From: Pseudonocardia acidicola
GTDB lineage: Bacteria > Actinomycetota > Actinomycetes > Mycobacteriales > Pseudonocardiaceae
DNA: 64,000 nucleotides
Reading direction: 5' to 3'
Assembly (NCBI RefSeq): GCF_012911935.1
Contig: NZ_JAAXLA010000003.1
Span: forward strand, 1-64,000
Made by a program: the position numbers and the translations under genes. Shown in pieces: positions 1-9,405 of this stretch (position 1 is the stretch's first letter; every line of letters starts with the position of its first letter). The notes under the pieces were generated by a model that searched no databases, had not been told where the DNA came from, and was given only the letters and a program-made list of their open reading frames with translations.

Positions 1-2
1 GG

Positions 3-1109
3 TCAGGGCTGGAGCTGTGCTTGCACCACCCGGACGATCTCATGTGGCGCCTCCATCTGCGGCATGTGCCCGGCATCGACCTCGTCGGCGTCGACGCCGT
101 CGGGGCGCGGCAGGATCTTGTCCTGCCGGCCCCAGACGATCGTCACCGGCACGTCGACGCCGGCCAGCAGCGCCGGTGTGTCGATGGCCTGCTGATCGGA
201 GTCGGTGAGCAGCGTGCCGAGCAGCGTGGCCAGCGCGGCCGGAACCCCGTCGAGCCGCTTGTACTTCAGCAGGTCGTCCACCAGCTGCCGGGTTACCTGC
301 CCGGGATCGGCGAACAGGTCGCCCACGAGCGGTTTCAGCTCGCGCCGCGACGTCGCCGCCGCGAACCCGCGCAGGTACCCCGCGTTCGGGGTGCCGCTAT
401 ACCCGGCCGGCGCGAGCAGCGTCAGCGACGCCACCCGGTCCGGCACGGAGCGGGCCGCCGCGGCGGCCACCGCCCCACCGAGCGAGTGCCCGACCAGGTG
501 CGCCCGCGGGATGTCCAGCGCGTCGAGGAAGCCGAGCAGGGTGCCGGCCAGCAAGTCGAGCGACCCGTCGCCGACGTCCTTGCTCGACGCCCCGTGCCCC
601 GGCAGGTCCAGGGCGTGCACCGGCGCCTGCTCGGCGAGCGGCTGCTGCACGAACAGCCAGGAGTTCTTGTCCCCGCCGTAGCCGTGCACCAGCACGATCG
701 GCACCGCCTCGATCTCCGCGCCCATGGTCAGGTAGGAAATCGTCCGCCCGTCGATGTCGACGGACTCGGGAAGCAACTCCTCGGCGGCCTCCAGTGCGCC
801 CGACTCGATCTCGGCGAGCGCCTCCGCGACGACCGCCTCGATCTCGGAGTCGGGCACCTCGGCCGGTGCGACCACCGCCAGCGTGGCCCCGATCGGCAGC
901 TCCGAATCCGGCTGCGCGACGATCCGGCGCAGCAACCCCTCCGCCGTCGACTCCAGCGTCCCGGCGATCTTGTCGGTGTCGATGTCGACGAGGTCGTCAC
1001 CCTTGTTGATCGTGTCGCCCTCGTCGACGAACCACTCCATGATCTTCCCGGTCTTCATGGAGAGGCCCCATTTGGGCATCGTGACCTTCTGGATCCGGTC
1101 ATCGGTCAT
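3..1109 (-). CDS. acoC: Acetoin dehydrogenase E2: lipoyl domain plus alpha/beta hydrolase
   Basis: E2 component (dihydrolipoyllysine-residue acetyltransferase) of the acetoin dehydrogenase complex; it takes the acetyl group from E1 and passes it to CoA. Residues 1-82 form a lipoyl domain with the lipoylated lysine in DTDKI (K47). From about residue 125 there is an alpha/beta hydrolase fold with the oxyanion HGYGG, nucleophile elbow GHSLGG (S209), Asp in WGRQD (D330) and His in DAGH (H348). The 368-residue length and lipoyl-hydrolase order match the AcoC type of Ralstonia and Pseudomonas, not the three-domain PDH E2. It is the last gene of the operon, 7 bp after acoB, and its stop lies at the very window edge. 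Confidence 0.93.
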   Translation of the reverse strand: MTDDRIQKVTMPKWGLSMKTGKIMEWFVDEGDTINKGDDLVDIDTDKIAGTLESTAEGLLRRIVAQPDSELPIGATLAVVAPAEVPDSEIEAVVAEALAEIESGALEAAEELLPESVDIDGRTISYLTMGAEIEAVPIVLVHGYGGDKNSWLFVQQPLAEQAPVHALDLPGHGASSKDVGDGSLDLLAGTLLGFLDALDIPRAHLVGHSLGGAVAAAAARSVPDRVASLTLLAPAGYSGTPNAGYLRGFAAATSRRELKPLVGDLFADPGQVTRQLVDDLLKYKRLDGVPAALATLLGTLLTDSDQQAIDTPALLAGVDVPVTIVWGRQDKILPRPDGVDADEVDAGHMPQMEAPHEIVRVVQAQLQP

Positions 1110-1116
1110 GGCGCTG

Positions 1117-2136
1117 CTACTTCTTCCACTCCACGGTCGTCTTCACCGCGTTGGCGATCTTCTGCGCGTCCGGGATGAACAGGTCCTCCAGCGAGTCGGC
1201 GAAGGGGACCGGCGTGTGCGGCCCGGTGACGAGCTGGATCGGTGCCCGCAGCGACCCGAAGGCGTCCTGCGCGATGGTGGCCCCGATGTCCGACGCCAGC
1301 GAGCACCGCGGAGTCGACTCGTCGACCACCACCAGGCGCCCGGTGTTCTCGACGCTCTCCAGGATGGTGTCGATGTCCAGCGGGCTCGTGGTCCGCGGGT
1401 CGACGATCTCGGCCTGGATGCCGGCACCGGCGAGTTCGTCCGCGGCCTCGACGGCGGTGTTCACCATCCGCCCGATCGCGACGATGGTGACGTCGCCGCC
1501 CTCGCGGACGATGTTGGCCTCGCCGAACGGGACGGCGTAGCTCTCCTCGGGGACCTCGGCCGCGGTGTCGTAGAGCATCTTGTGCTCGGCGAAGATCACC
1601 GGGTCGTCGTCACGGATGGACTGGATGAGCAGGCCCTTCGCGTCGTAGGCGTTCGACGGCGCGGCCACCTTCAGCCCGGGGATGTGGGTGAACACCGGCA
1701 GCAGCGACTGGGAGTGCTGCGCTGCCGCGCGCAGCCCTGCGCCCCACATCGTGCGGATCACGACCGGGGTCACTGCCTTGCCGCCGAACATGTACCGGAA
1801 CTTCGCCGCCTGGTTGAAGATCTGGTCGAAGCAGACGCCCATGAAGTCGATGAACATCAGCTCGGCGACGGGCCGCAGGCCACCGGTGGCCGCGCCGATC
1901 GCGGCGCCGATGAACGCTGACTCCGAGATCGGGGTGTCCATGACCCGGTCCGGGAACCGCCCGTAGAGGCCCTTGGTGACGCCGAGGACGCCGCCCCAGG
2001 CGTCCATCTCGCCCGGCGAACCGGAGCCGCCGACGTTGTCCTCGCCCATCACGATCACGCGCGGGTCGCGTTCCATCTCTTGCGCGATCGCCTCGTTGAT
2101 CGCCTCGCGGTAGGTGATGCTGCGTGCCATGATCAT
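1117..2136 (-). CDS. acoB: Acetoin dehydrogenase E1 component, beta subunit
   Basis: Transketolase-like beta subunit of the thiamine-pyrophosphate E1 enzyme that cleaves acetoin. The 339-residue protein begins MIMARSITYREAINEA; the second Met (2130) is an equally good start. It carries the family signatures VIVMGEDNVGG, the EL/MFIDFMG core, GLLIQSIRDDDPVIFAEHK and a C-terminal transketolase domain with VDPRTTSPLD. It follows acoA by 8 bp and precedes acoC by 7 bp, so the three complex genes are co-transcribed in the order alpha, beta, E2. Confidence 0.94.
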   Translation of the reverse strand: MIMARSITYREAINEAIAQEMERDPRVIVMGEDNVGGSGSPGEMDAWGGVLGVTKGLYGRFPDRVMDTPISESAFIGAAIGAATGGLRPVAELMFIDFMGVCFDQIFNQAAKFRYMFGGKAVTPVVIRTMWGAGLRAAAQHSQSLLPVFTHIPGLKVAAPSNAYDAKGLLIQSIRDDDPVIFAEHKMLYDTAAEVPEESYAVPFGEANIVREGGDVTIVAIGRMVNTAVEAADELAGAGIQAEIVDPRTTSPLDIDTILESVENTGRLVVVDESTPRCSLASDIGATIAQDAFGSLRAPIQLVTGPHTPVPFADSLEDLFIPDAQKIANAVKTTVEWKK

Positions 2137-2144
2137 TTACCCCC

Positions 2145-3140
2145 TCAGTACGAGACGTAGACGTCGGTGAGCAGGTCGGCCGGGCCCGGCTTGGGGGCGG
2201 CCTTGGCCTCGACGACGGCCTCGTCGATCAGCTTCGCCACCTCGACGTCGACCGCGTCGAGCTGGTCGTTCGTGAGCTGGCCGGTCTCGGTGACCCGGCC
2301 GCGGAACCGCTTGAGGCAGTCGAGCTTGTCGCGCGCCTGCGCGACCTCGTCGCCGCGGTAGAGCTGCTGATCACCCTCGAAGTGCCCGAAATAGCGGGTG
2401 AACTTGACCTCGATCAGCGTCGGGCCACCGCCCTCGCGGGCCCTGGCGATCGCCTCACCGGCGGCCTCGTAGACGGCGAAGAAGTCGAAGCCGTCGACGA
2501 TCACGCCGGGCATCCCGAACGCGGCGGCGCGGTCGGCGATGTCGTCGGTGGCCACCGACCAGGTCGAGCTGGTGGCCTCGGCGTAGCCGTTGTTCTCCGC
2601 GACGAAGATCACCGGCAGGTTCCAGATGCTGGCCAGGTTCATCGACTCCAGGGTGGTGCCCTGGTTCGACGCGCCGTCGCCGAAGAACGCGACCGCGACC
2701 CCGCCGGTGCCGAGTTGCTTGGCCGCCAGCGCCCGCCCGCAGATCAACGGCGGGCCGCCGCCGACGATGCCGTTGGCGCCGAGCATTCCCTTGGACAGGT
2801 CGGCGATGTGCATCGAGCCGCCCTTGCCGCGGCACGACCCGGTGGACTTGCCGTAGATCTCGGCCATCATCGCCCTGACGTCGACGCCCTTGGCGATGCA
2901 GTGCCCGTGCCCGCGGTGTGTGCTGGCGATGGCGTCGCGCTCGTCCAGGTGGCTGCACACGCCGGTCGCGGACGCCTCCTCCCCCGCGTAGAGGTGCACG
3001 AAGCCGGGGATGTCGCCGCCGGCGAACTCCTCGTGCACCCGCTCCTCGAAATCACGGATGGTGCGCATCGTGCGGTAGGCCTGGAGCAGCTCGTCGGGCC
3101 CCAGCTCCTGGGTCACAGCGGTCGGGAGAGTCCCGGTCAT
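2145..3140 (-). CDS. acoA: Acetoin dehydrogenase E1 component, alpha subunit
   Basis: TPP-dependent alpha subunit (331 residues) of the acetoin-cleaving E1 enzyme. The TPP motif is [13 protein letters not shown]...ENNGYA; the N-terminal part has the family features [17 protein letters not shown] and HRGHGH. The frame stays open far upstream, but the ATG at 3140 overlaps the stop of the preceding reductase as ATGA and gives the family N-terminus, so I use it; the upstream extension is arginine-rich and antisense-like. Acetoin rather than pyruvate as substrate is inferred from the acoX and butanediol dehydrogenase neighbours. Confidence 0.94.
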   Translation of the reverse strand: MTGTLPTAVTQELGPDELLQAYRTMRTIRDFEERVHEEFAGGDIPGFVHLYAGEEASATGVCSHLDERDAIASTHRGHGHCIAKGVDVRAMMAEIYGKSTGSCRGKGGSMHIADLSKGMLGANGIVGGGPPLICGRALAAKQLGTGGVAVAFFGDGASNQGTTLESMNLASIWNLPVIFVAENNGYAEATSSTWSVATDDIADRAAAFGMPGVIVDGFDFFAVYEAAGEAIARAREGGGPTLIEVKFTRYFGHFEGDQQLYRGDEVAQARDKLDCLKRFRGRVTETGQLTNDQLDAVDVEVAKLIDEAVVEAKAAPKPGPADLLTDVYVSY

Positions 3141-3904
3141 GACATCACGATCCCTCCGTCGATCATGACCGACTGTCCGGTCATGTATTCCGAATCCGGT
3201 CCGGCCAGGTACGAGACGAACCCGGCGACGTCCTCCGGGGTCTGCACCCGCCCCAGCGCGATGAGCTGGGAGTAGTTGGCGAGGGCCTCGCCCTTCGCAG
3301 TGCCGAGATAGGCACCCAACTTCTCGTCGATCAGGTCCCACATATCGGTGCCGACGATGCCCGGGCAGTACGCGTTGACGGTGATCTTGTGCTTCGCCAG
3401 CTCCTTGGCCGCGGCCTGGGTCAGCGCACGGACGGCGAACTTGGTGGCCGAGTAGTGACCCAGGTAGTCGAAGCCGGAGTGTGCGGCGATCGACGCGGCG
3501 TTGATGATCTTGCCGCCGGCGCCCTGGGCGATCATCCGCTCGGCGGCGGCCTGCAGGCAGTAGACGACGCCGAACACGTTGACCTCGAAGATCTTCTGCA
3601 GGTCCTCGGGGGTCAGCTCGAGAATCGTCTTGACCTGCGCGATCCCGGCGTTGGCCACCATCACGTCGACGCTGCCGAGCTCACTCGCCACCTGGTCGAC
3701 GAGGGCGAACACCGCAGCCCGGTCGGTGACGTCGGCGGGCACGGCGATGCTGCGGCCGCCGGCGGCCGCGATCTCGGCAGCCACCGACTCGGCGCTTGTC
3801 TTGTCGATGTCGTTGACGGCGACCGCATGCCCGTCGCGGGCCAGCCGCAGCGCGATCCCGCGGCCGATCCCCCGCCCCGCCCCGGTGACGATCGCGGTGC
3901 TCAC
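3137..3904 (-). CDS. Short-chain dehydrogenase, acetoin/diacetyl reductase type
   Basis: Classical SDR of 255 residues, start GTG. The Rossmann motif TGAGRGIG is at the N-terminus, NAG at about 85, and the catalytic set is Ser in NAASIAA plus YSATK. The C-terminus (DGGIVMS) and overall pattern fit (S)-acetoin-forming diacetyl reductase/meso-butanediol dehydrogenase (BudC/ButA). It interconverts butanediol, acetoin and diacetyl with NAD(H). It overlaps both neighbours by 4 bp (GTGA upstream, ATGA downstream), showing tight translational coupling in the acetoin operon. Confidence 0.88.
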   Translation of the reverse strand: MSTAIVTGAGRGIGRGIALRLARDGHAVAVNDIDKTSAESVAAEIAAAGGRSIAVPADVTDRAAVFALVDQVASELGSVDVMVANAGIAQVKTILELTPEDLQKIFEVNVFGVVYCLQAAAERMIAQGAGGKIINAASIAAHSGFDYLGHYSATKFAVRALTQAAAKELAKHKITVNAYCPGIVGTDMWDLIDEKLGAYLGTAKGEALANYSQLIALGRVQTPEDVAGFVSYLAGPDSEYMTGQSVMIDGGIVMS

Positions 3905-4971
3905 GACAGCACCTCCTTCGGGCTGACCAGGATCTTGACGTTCTGTTCCTTGTTGTCGATCAGCTCCCGGAAGCCGCCGGTCACGATGTCGTCCAGGCCG
4001 ATCCGGCCGGTGATGAACTGCTCGGCGTCGACCTTGCCGTCGGCGAGCAGCGCGATCGTGTCGGCGTGGTCGCTGCAGTAGGCCAGCGAGCCGACCAGGC
4101 TGATCTCCGACAGCACCAGGTCGTTCACCGGCACCTTCGGGACGTGGCCCCAGATGGCCACGTTGACCACGGTGCCGCCCGGGCGTACCGAACCGATCGC
4201 GGAGGCGAGCACGGCGTCGATGCCGGCGCACTCGAACGCGACGTCGGCACCCACCCCCCGGGTGAGATCGCGGACGGCGTCCGGCACGTCGGCCTCGCCG
4301 GGGTCGAGCACGACGTCGGCGCCGGCGCCCTCGGCCTTCGCCTTCCGAGCCGCCGCGGGCTCGACGACGATCACCTTCCCGGCCCCGGCGGCACGCAGGC
4401 AGGCCGCGGTGACCAGGCCGATGGGACCGGCCCCGAACACCGCCGCGGTGCCGCCCTCGGGCAGCCCGGACATCCGGACCGCGTGGTAGCCGACGGCGAG
4501 CGGCTCGACCAGCGCACCCACGTCGGTGGGCAGGTCACCGAGCGAGTGCACCCACTGCGCGTCGACGACGCAGCGTTCGGCGAACCCTCCCTCGTTGCCG
4601 GACAACCCGATGAAGCCCAGCGACCGGCAGATGTTGTAGCGCCCGGCCCGGCACGCCGCGCACTTGCCGCACACGTAGTACGGCTCGACGGCGACCCGGT
4701 CGCCCTCCGCGACACCGGTGACGCCGGAGCCGACGCCCGACACCACGCCGGCGAACTCGTGGCCGATGACCACCGGCAGCGTCTGCCCGGTGAGCGGGTG
4801 CGGTGCCTGCGGCGCCGGGATGAAGATCGGCCCCTCCAGGAACTCGTGCAGATCGGTCCCGCAGATGCCGCACCAGTCGACGGTCACCTCCACCTGGCCG
4901 GGCCCGACCTGCGGGTCGGGTACCTCGTCGATCCGGATGTCGCCCTGCCCGTGGAACCGCGCTGCCCTCAT
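3901..4971 (-). CDS. bdhA: Zinc-dependent 2,3-butanediol dehydrogenase
   Basis: Medium-chain zinc alcohol dehydrogenase of 356 residues. Catalytic zinc ligands are C37 in GICGTD and H71-E72 in GHE; the structural zinc site is C101/C104/C107/C115 ([15 protein letters not shown]). The Rossmann signature GAGPIG lies near residue 180. The pattern, including the insertion after [11 protein letters not shown], is that of (R,R)-butanediol dehydrogenase, which oxidises butanediol to acetoin and so feeds the complex encoded downstream. The start ATG overlaps the acoX stop by 4 bp. Confidence 0.9.
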   Translation of the reverse strand: MRAARFHGQGDIRIDEVPDPQVGPGQVEVTVDWCGICGTDLHEFLEGPIFIPAPQAPHPLTGQTLPVVIGHEFAGVVSGVGSGVTGVAEGDRVAVEPYYVCGKCAACRAGRYNICRSLGFIGLSGNEGGFAERCVVDAQWVHSLGDLPTDVGALVEPLAVGYHAVRMSGLPEGGTAAVFGAGPIGLVTAACLRAAGAGKVIVVEPAAARKAKAEGAGADVVLDPGEADVPDAVRDLTRGVGADVAFECAGIDAVLASAIGSVRPGGTVVNVAIWGHVPKVPVNDLVLSEISLVGSLAYCSDHADTIALLADGKVDAEQFITGRIGLDDIVTGGFRELIDNKEQNVKILVSPKEVLS

Positions 4972-6068
4972 CTGTCCTCCCGTGCCGCCGGGGACCCCGA
5001 CGGGTTCGTGACCAGTAGTTGACGGTCCGCGGCGGCGGCGAGCACCCCGCGGACGTCCATGACCCGTGGCCCGTCGGCAGCCAGCGTGACGCTGACCGGC
5101 CGCGACGGGCCGAACTCGATCTCCCGCTCACCGTCGACCGCGACGGTCCCGGCGCGGAGCCCGACGGTGCGCGGCTCGCCGACGCGCAGCGGCTCCACCG
5201 CGCGCACCCCGATCGGGGCGATGACGCCGGGCGCGATCGGGGCGAGCACGGTGCGCCCGGCGGCCTCCCCGCCGGCCAGCCGGACCACCACGCCGTCGGG
5301 GTGGGTGCGGGCGGTCGGGCGGAGCAGCCCGGCGACGCTCGACAGCCCGATCGCGTGCGGCTCGGCGAACGAGCAGTACAGCTCGTGCAGGGTCTCCGGC
5401 TGCCACAGCGCGCGGGACCCGACGTGCGCGACGCTGGAGACGCAGACGTCCACCAGGGCCACCTCGTGGGCGCCGTCCTGACCGGAACCGGCCTGCACGT
5501 GCAGCACCTTGGCCCGGTAGCTCGACTCCTCGACGTCGACGTGGCCGGCGGCGAGCAGCCCGGCCGCGGTGCCGGCGACGGTCGCCTCCCACATCTCGGG
5601 GAACGCGTTGTTCGTGCCGGTCGACAGCGGGAGCAGCGGCACGCCGTCGCTCTCTGCCGCGGCGGCCCGGACGGTGCCGTCCCCGCCCAGCAGCACGATC
5701 ACGCCGGCGCCCTGCTTGCGCATGGCCCGGACCAGTTCACGGGTGTCGTCGGCGGTGCCGGTCAGTTCGGCGAGCTCGCAGAACTCGACGTCCGGCCAGC
5801 GCCCGGACCGGCTCGTCCGCTTGTTCCGGGCCCGGACGACCCCGGCCGCGACCCCCATCGCGTCGGTGGACATCAGCACCCGTTCCACCCCGGTGGCGCC
5901 CGCGGCGGTGATCAGCCGCAGCGTCATGTTCGTCTTCTCCGAGTTGGGGAAGACCGAGGCCTGCGCGACGAGCCGGCGGATGTCACGCCCGGACATCGGG
6001 TTGGCCACGATGCCGAGCACCGACCCCGGCACCGGGGCCAGGCCGGGTCCGCTCCGGTCGGCGTCCAT
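4968..6068 (-). CDS. acoX: AcoX-like ATP-NAD kinase family protein
   Basis: 366-residue protein of the AcoX group of the NAD-kinase-like fold. Visible motifs are GIVANPMSGRDIRRLV at about 20-35, a GGDGTVRAAA nucleotide loop near residue 130 and LSTGTNNAFPEMWEATVAGTAAG. AcoX genes accompany acetoin dehydrogenase clusters in many bacteria but their biochemical role is not settled. It is separated from lpd by about 120 bp that contain a copy of the locus operator-like element, so it may head a second transcript. Confidence 0.88.
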   Translation of the reverse strand: MDADRSGPGLAPVPGSVLGIVANPMSGRDIRRLVAQASVFPNSEKTNMTLRLITAAGATGVERVLMSTDAMGVAAGVVRARNKRTSRSGRWPDVEFCELAELTGTADDTRELVRAMRKQGAGVIVLLGGDGTVRAAAAESDGVPLLPLSTGTNNAFPEMWEATVAGTAAGLLAAGHVDVEESSYRAKVLHVQAGSGQDGAHEVALVDVCVSSVAHVGSRALWQPETLHELYCSFAEPHAIGLSSVAGLLRPTARTHPDGVVVRLAGGEAAGRTVLAPIAPGVIAPIGVRAVEPLRVGEPRTVGLRAGTVAVDGEREIEFGPSRPVSVTLAADGPRVMDVRGVLAAAADRQLLVTNPSGSPAAREDR

Positions 6069-6154
6069 CCGCTGTTCCCTCGGATCGTCCGTGTCGTGGG
6101 CTCCGTACGTACCGGTCAGTTGTGACTCACCTCACCGAAGCGGGCAGGTTCGGG

Positions 6155-6176
6155 CAACGGTTGCAGCCGGGTTGCA
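6155..6176. promoter_or_regulatory. Candidate acetoin-locus operator, copy 2
   Basis: CAACGGTTGCA-N6-TTGCA, about 87-108 bp upstream of the acoX start. The same 22-bp arrangement with identical spacing occurs upstream of lpd at 7637-7658. Position in the only sizeable gap of the operon, and the repetition, suggest a regulator site; the binding protein (AcoR is the obvious candidate) is inferred. Confidence 0.55.
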
Positions 6177-6190
6177 GGCCGCCCGCTCGA

Positions 6191-7573
6191 TCAGGCGTGC
6201 GCGTGCAGGGGCTTGCCGGCCAGCGCCAGGTGGGCCTCCCCCAGTGCCTCGTTCTGGGTCGGGTGCGCGTGGATGAACTGCGCCACCTCACCGGCGGTCG
6301 CGGTCCAGTTCACGATCAGCTCCGCCTCGCCGACGAGTTCCCCCACCCGGGCGCCGACCATGTGGACGCCCACCACCGGACCCTCTGTCCCCGGGGCACC
6401 GGCCTTGATCAGCTTGATCGCGCCGGAGGTGCGCAGGATCTGGGACTTGCCGTTGCCGCCCAGGTCGTAGGTCAGTGTCTGGATCTCGCCGTGCCGCTCG
6501 CGGGCCTGGGTCTCGGTCAGCCCGACCGAGGCGACCTCGGGCTCGCAGTAGGTGACCCGGGGGATGCCGGCCTCGTCGATGACCGGCGGGTTCAGTCCGG
6601 CGATGTCCTCGGCGACGAAGATGCCCTGGGCGAACCCGCGGTGGGCGAGCTGAGGACCCTCGACCAGATCACCGACCGCGTGCACCCCTGCCAGGTTCGT
6701 GCGCAATCGCTCGTCCACGCGCACGAAACCGCGGTCGGTCGCCAGGCCGGCGTCGGCGAACCCGTTCCCCGTCGAGTTCGGGCTGCGCCCGACGGCGACC
6801 AGCAGCAGGTCCGCCTCGACGTCCGCCCCGCCCTCCAGGCTGACCGTCACTGCGTCGCCGGTCTGCTTCGCCCCGGCGAACGTCGCCCCCGTCCTCGACT
6901 TGATCTTGCGGCGGCGGAAGGCGCGCTCGAGCTGCTTGGACGCGAACTCGTCCTCGTTCGGCACCAGCCGGGGCAGGGCCTCGACCACGGTGACCTCGGC
7001 GCCGAAGGACCTCCACACCGACGCGAACTCGACCCCGATCACGCCGCCGCCGAGCACCACGACCCGGTCCGGGACCTCGTCGAGGGTCAGCGCCTGGTCG
7101 GAGGTGACGATCCGGCCGCCGATCTCCAGGTCGGGCAGGCTGCGGGCCGACGAACCGGTGGCCAGCACCACGTTCGCGCCGACGTAGCGCTCACCGTCGA
7201 CCTCGACCGCAGTCGGCGCCACGAAGGTCCCCGTCCCGGTCACCACCTCGATGTCACGGGCGGACACCAGCCCCTGCAGCCCCTTGTAGAGCTTGCCGAC
7301 GACCCCGTCCTTGTAGGCGTTCACCCCGGCCATGTCGATCCCGGAGACCGCGCTCAGCACCCCGATCCGGTCCCCGTCGCGGGCGGCGTCGGCCACCTCC
7401 GCGGCGTGCAGCAGGGCCTTGGTCGGGATGCAGCCGCGGTGCAGGCACGTCCCGCCGAGCTTGTCCTTCTCCACCAGGACCACGGACATCCCCAGCTCGG
7501 CCGCCCGCAGGGCACAGGCGTAACCCCCCGACCCACCACCCAGGATCACCAGGTCGACCGACGTCCCCGTCAT
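6191..7573 (-). CDS. lpdA: Dihydrolipoyl dehydrogenase (E3)
   Basis: FAD-dependent E3 of 460 residues that reoxidises the lipoyl group with NAD. It has the N-terminal FAD motif GGGSGGYACALRAAELG, the redox disulfide GGTCLHRGCIP, a second dinucleotide motif GGGVIGVEFASVW and the C-terminal His-Glu pair HAHPTQNE. The ATG at 7573 gives the family N-terminus MTGTSVDLVILGG; the frame is open upstream but there encodes arginine-rich antisense of acoR. It is probably dedicated to acetoin dehydrogenase, given its place directly after acoR. Confidence 0.95.
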   Translation of the reverse strand: MTGTSVDLVILGGGSGGYACALRAAELGMSVVLVEKDKLGGTCLHRGCIPTKALLHAAEVADAARDGDRIGVLSAVSGIDMAGVNAYKDGVVGKLYKGLQGLVSARDIEVVTGTGTFVAPTAVEVDGERYVGANVVLATGSSARSLPDLEIGGRIVTSDQALTLDEVPDRVVVLGGGVIGVEFASVWRSFGAEVTVVEALPRLVPNEDEFASKQLERAFRRRKIKSRTGATFAGAKQTGDAVTVSLEGGADVEADLLLVAVGRSPNSTGNGFADAGLATDRGFVRVDERLRTNLAGVHAVGDLVEGPQLAHRGFAQGIFVAEDIAGLNPPVIDEAGIPRVTYCEPEVASVGLTETQARERHGEIQTLTYDLGGNGKSQILRTSGAIKLIKAGAPGTEGPVVGVHMVGARVGELVGEAELIVNWTATAGEVAQFIHAHPTQNEALGEAHLALAGKPLHAHA

Positions 7574-7636
7574 GCGTGCCTCCCTCGCCTCACCGAGCCG
7601 TAGGGGAGCCACCGTGGCCGGGCGGAGGTCGGGGGA

Positions 7637-7658
7637 CAACGGTTGCACCGACCTTGCA
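7637..7658. promoter_or_regulatory. Candidate acetoin-locus operator, copy 1
   Basis: CAACGGTTGCA-N6-TTGCA in the 101-bp acoR-lpd gap, 64-85 bp upstream of the lpd ATG. Here the element also forms an inverted repeat: CGGTTGCA at 7640-7647 and TGCAACCG at 7655-7662 with a 7-bp spacer. It matches the copy before acoX in all 16 fixed positions. Confidence 0.58.
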
Positions 7659-7674
7659 ACCGCGGGCCGGGCTG

Positions 7675-8955
7675 TCAGTCGTGGGCGGCCAGCCTCTGGA
7701 CGCCGGGCGCGGTGGACGCGCGGACCAGCGCGCACTCCGCCAGATCGGGCAGCCGGACCTCCACCTCCGGGGCGATCCGGTACGGCCGGGCCAGCAGCAG
7801 ACCGCCCAGGCTGCGGCGCAGCCGGGACATCTCCGCGCGCACCGTCACCAGGTGCCCGTCCTGGCCGTAGAGGGCGGTGCTCAACGCCGCCGCGTCGAGC
7901 CCGGTGGGACCGGCGTGGGCGAGCAGCAGCAGCACCTCGGCGTGCCGGGTGGACAGTGGGTGCAGCCAGACGTTGGTGCCCTCCACGATCGCCCGGGGTG
8001 GCCGGGCGTCGAGGTCGAGGGTGAGCCGCATCGGGGCCGACGCGGGGCCGCCGGTCGCGGCCCGCAGCAGCCAGCCGCCGGGCACCGGCTCGGGGATGCA
8101 CAGCCCGACGCCGTGCACCGCGATCGGGCCGCACGCCCGGGGCGCGGCGACCCGGTCCACGGCGGGCATCCCGGTCACCGCGGCCACCCAGCCGTGGTCG
8201 TCGACGACGAGGCCGGGGCCGGACACGCCGGCGAGCATCGGCGCGGCGACCGCCCGCAGCGCGTCGAGCCGGCCCTCGTGCTGGCGCCACAGGCTGGCCT
8301 CGGCGAGCTTCACCGCGGTGCCGACCAGCGCGACGGTGGTCGGATGCACGGTCTCGGCCGGCCCGCTGACGTCGACGACGCCGAGCAGCTCACCGGTGCG
8401 CGGGTCGTGCACGGGGCAGGCGGTGCAGGTCCACACGTGGTGGGTCCGCACGAAGTGTTCGGCGGAGAAGATCTGCACCGGGGCGTCCTCGGCCAGCGCC
8501 GTGCCGATCGCGTTCGTGCCCACGACGGACTCGGACCAGGTGGCCCCCTCGGTGAAGCCCAGCCGGTCGGCCCGGTGCCGGACCAGCGACGAACCCTCCC
8601 GCCACAGCAGCACGCCGTCGGCGTCGGTGATCACCATGACGTGCCGCGCGTCCTCGGCCACCGAGGTCAGGGCGGCGCGCAGCTCGGGCAGTACCCGGTG
8701 CAACGGCGAGCGGACCCGGCGCTGCTCGACCTCATCGGGGCCGATCGGGCCGGGCGGGTCGCCGAGGTCGGGGTCGACACCCTGGGCCCGGACCCGTTGC
8801 CAGGACCGGGCGACCAGCCGCCGGGGGTCGGCAGGCGGACGGTCCCCGGACAGCAGCGCATCGTGCACCCGCGCCAGCATGCGGGCGTGCCGCCCGAGGT
8901 CGATCCCCGGCCGGATCGCGCAGACGCCTTCGTCCACTGCCATCCTCCGCATCAC
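7675..8955 (-). CDS. acoR: GAF-domain regulator, AcoR-like without AAA+ module
   Basis: 426-residue regulator (GTG start; ATG at 8952 or 8943 possible). The N-terminal half matches AcoR-type sensors: RLVARSWQRVRAQGVDP, a GAF domain with MVITDADGVLLWREGS and ESVVGTNAIGTAL, then CTACPVHDPRTGELLGVVDVSG. The second half has no GAFTGA or Walker motifs, so it is not a sigma-54 activator; residues about 330-420 (HAEVLLLLAHAGPTGLDAAALSTALYG) look like a winged-helix/HTH output domain. It lies directly upstream of lpd in the same direction and is the likely acetoin-responsive controller of the locus. Confidence 0.82.
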   Translation of the reverse strand: MMRRMAVDEGVCAIRPGIDLGRHARMLARVHDALLSGDRPPADPRRLVARSWQRVRAQGVDPDLGDPPGPIGPDEVEQRRVRSPLHRVLPELRAALTSVAEDARHVMVITDADGVLLWREGSSLVRHRADRLGFTEGATWSESVVGTNAIGTALAEDAPVQIFSAEHFVRTHHVWTCTACPVHDPRTGELLGVVDVSGPAETVHPTTVALVGTAVKLAEASLWRQHEGRLDALRAVAAPMLAGVSGPGLVVDDHGWVAAVTGMPAVDRVAAPRACGPIAVHGVGLCIPEPVPGGWLLRAATGGPASAPMRLTLDLDARPPRAIVEGTNVWLHPLSTRHAEVLLLLAHAGPTGLDAAALSTALYGQDGHLVTVRAEMSRLRRSLGGLLLARPYRIAPEVEVRLPDLAECALVRASTAPGVQRLAAHD

Positions 8956-9064
8956 CCCGGGCCAGCGTAGGGCGGCGATGTGGGCTGCGCCATACGCTGT
9001 GTGCGCTCACCCGGCCTTCCCCGGAGGCGCCAGGGGCTCGGCCACACCGCCGCCGGTGGGCTCG

Positions 9065-9164
9065 GGACCGCTGCGGGCCGGGCCGGCGGGGTCCCCAGCA
9101 GCACACCGGCGACGATCACCCCCGCGGACACCGACTCGACCACGCCGGGGCGCTCCCCCAGCAC
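9065..9164 (-). pseudogene. C-terminal remnant of an EamA/DMT transporter
   Basis: About 33 codons reading LGERPGVVESVSAGVIVAGVLLG followed by TPPARPA, the typical last helix and tail of EamA-family drug/metabolite transporters (LGE..G.....GA.LI..GV.L). Nothing upstream in any frame continues the ten-helix protein, so this looks like a 3' fragment. The rest of the 450-bp stretch 8956-9405 holds nothing else I recognise. Confidence 0.42.
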
Positions 9165-9405
9165 CCGGCCGCGAGCGCGATCCCACGATCGGGAACGCAG
9201 CGAGTACGGGGCGACGACGCCGGCCGGATACCGGCGGCGGCACGACCGACATCCACCGCGTCAGCCGCAACGGGTCAGGCGGATCGGAAGGTGCACCTCA
9301 CCGACCTGTCGGGCGAGTCCTGGATCAGCGTCGGGGTCGGCTGCCCGGTCGACGACGTGCTCCGCTCACCGGCCGTGCAGACCGGTACCGAGCCCGGATG
9401 CGCGG

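Noticed and set aside
2145..3341. Longer acoA with 67 extra N-terminal residues
   Set aside because: The extension is arginine-rich antisense-like sequence within the upstream reductase; the ATGA overlap gives the family start.
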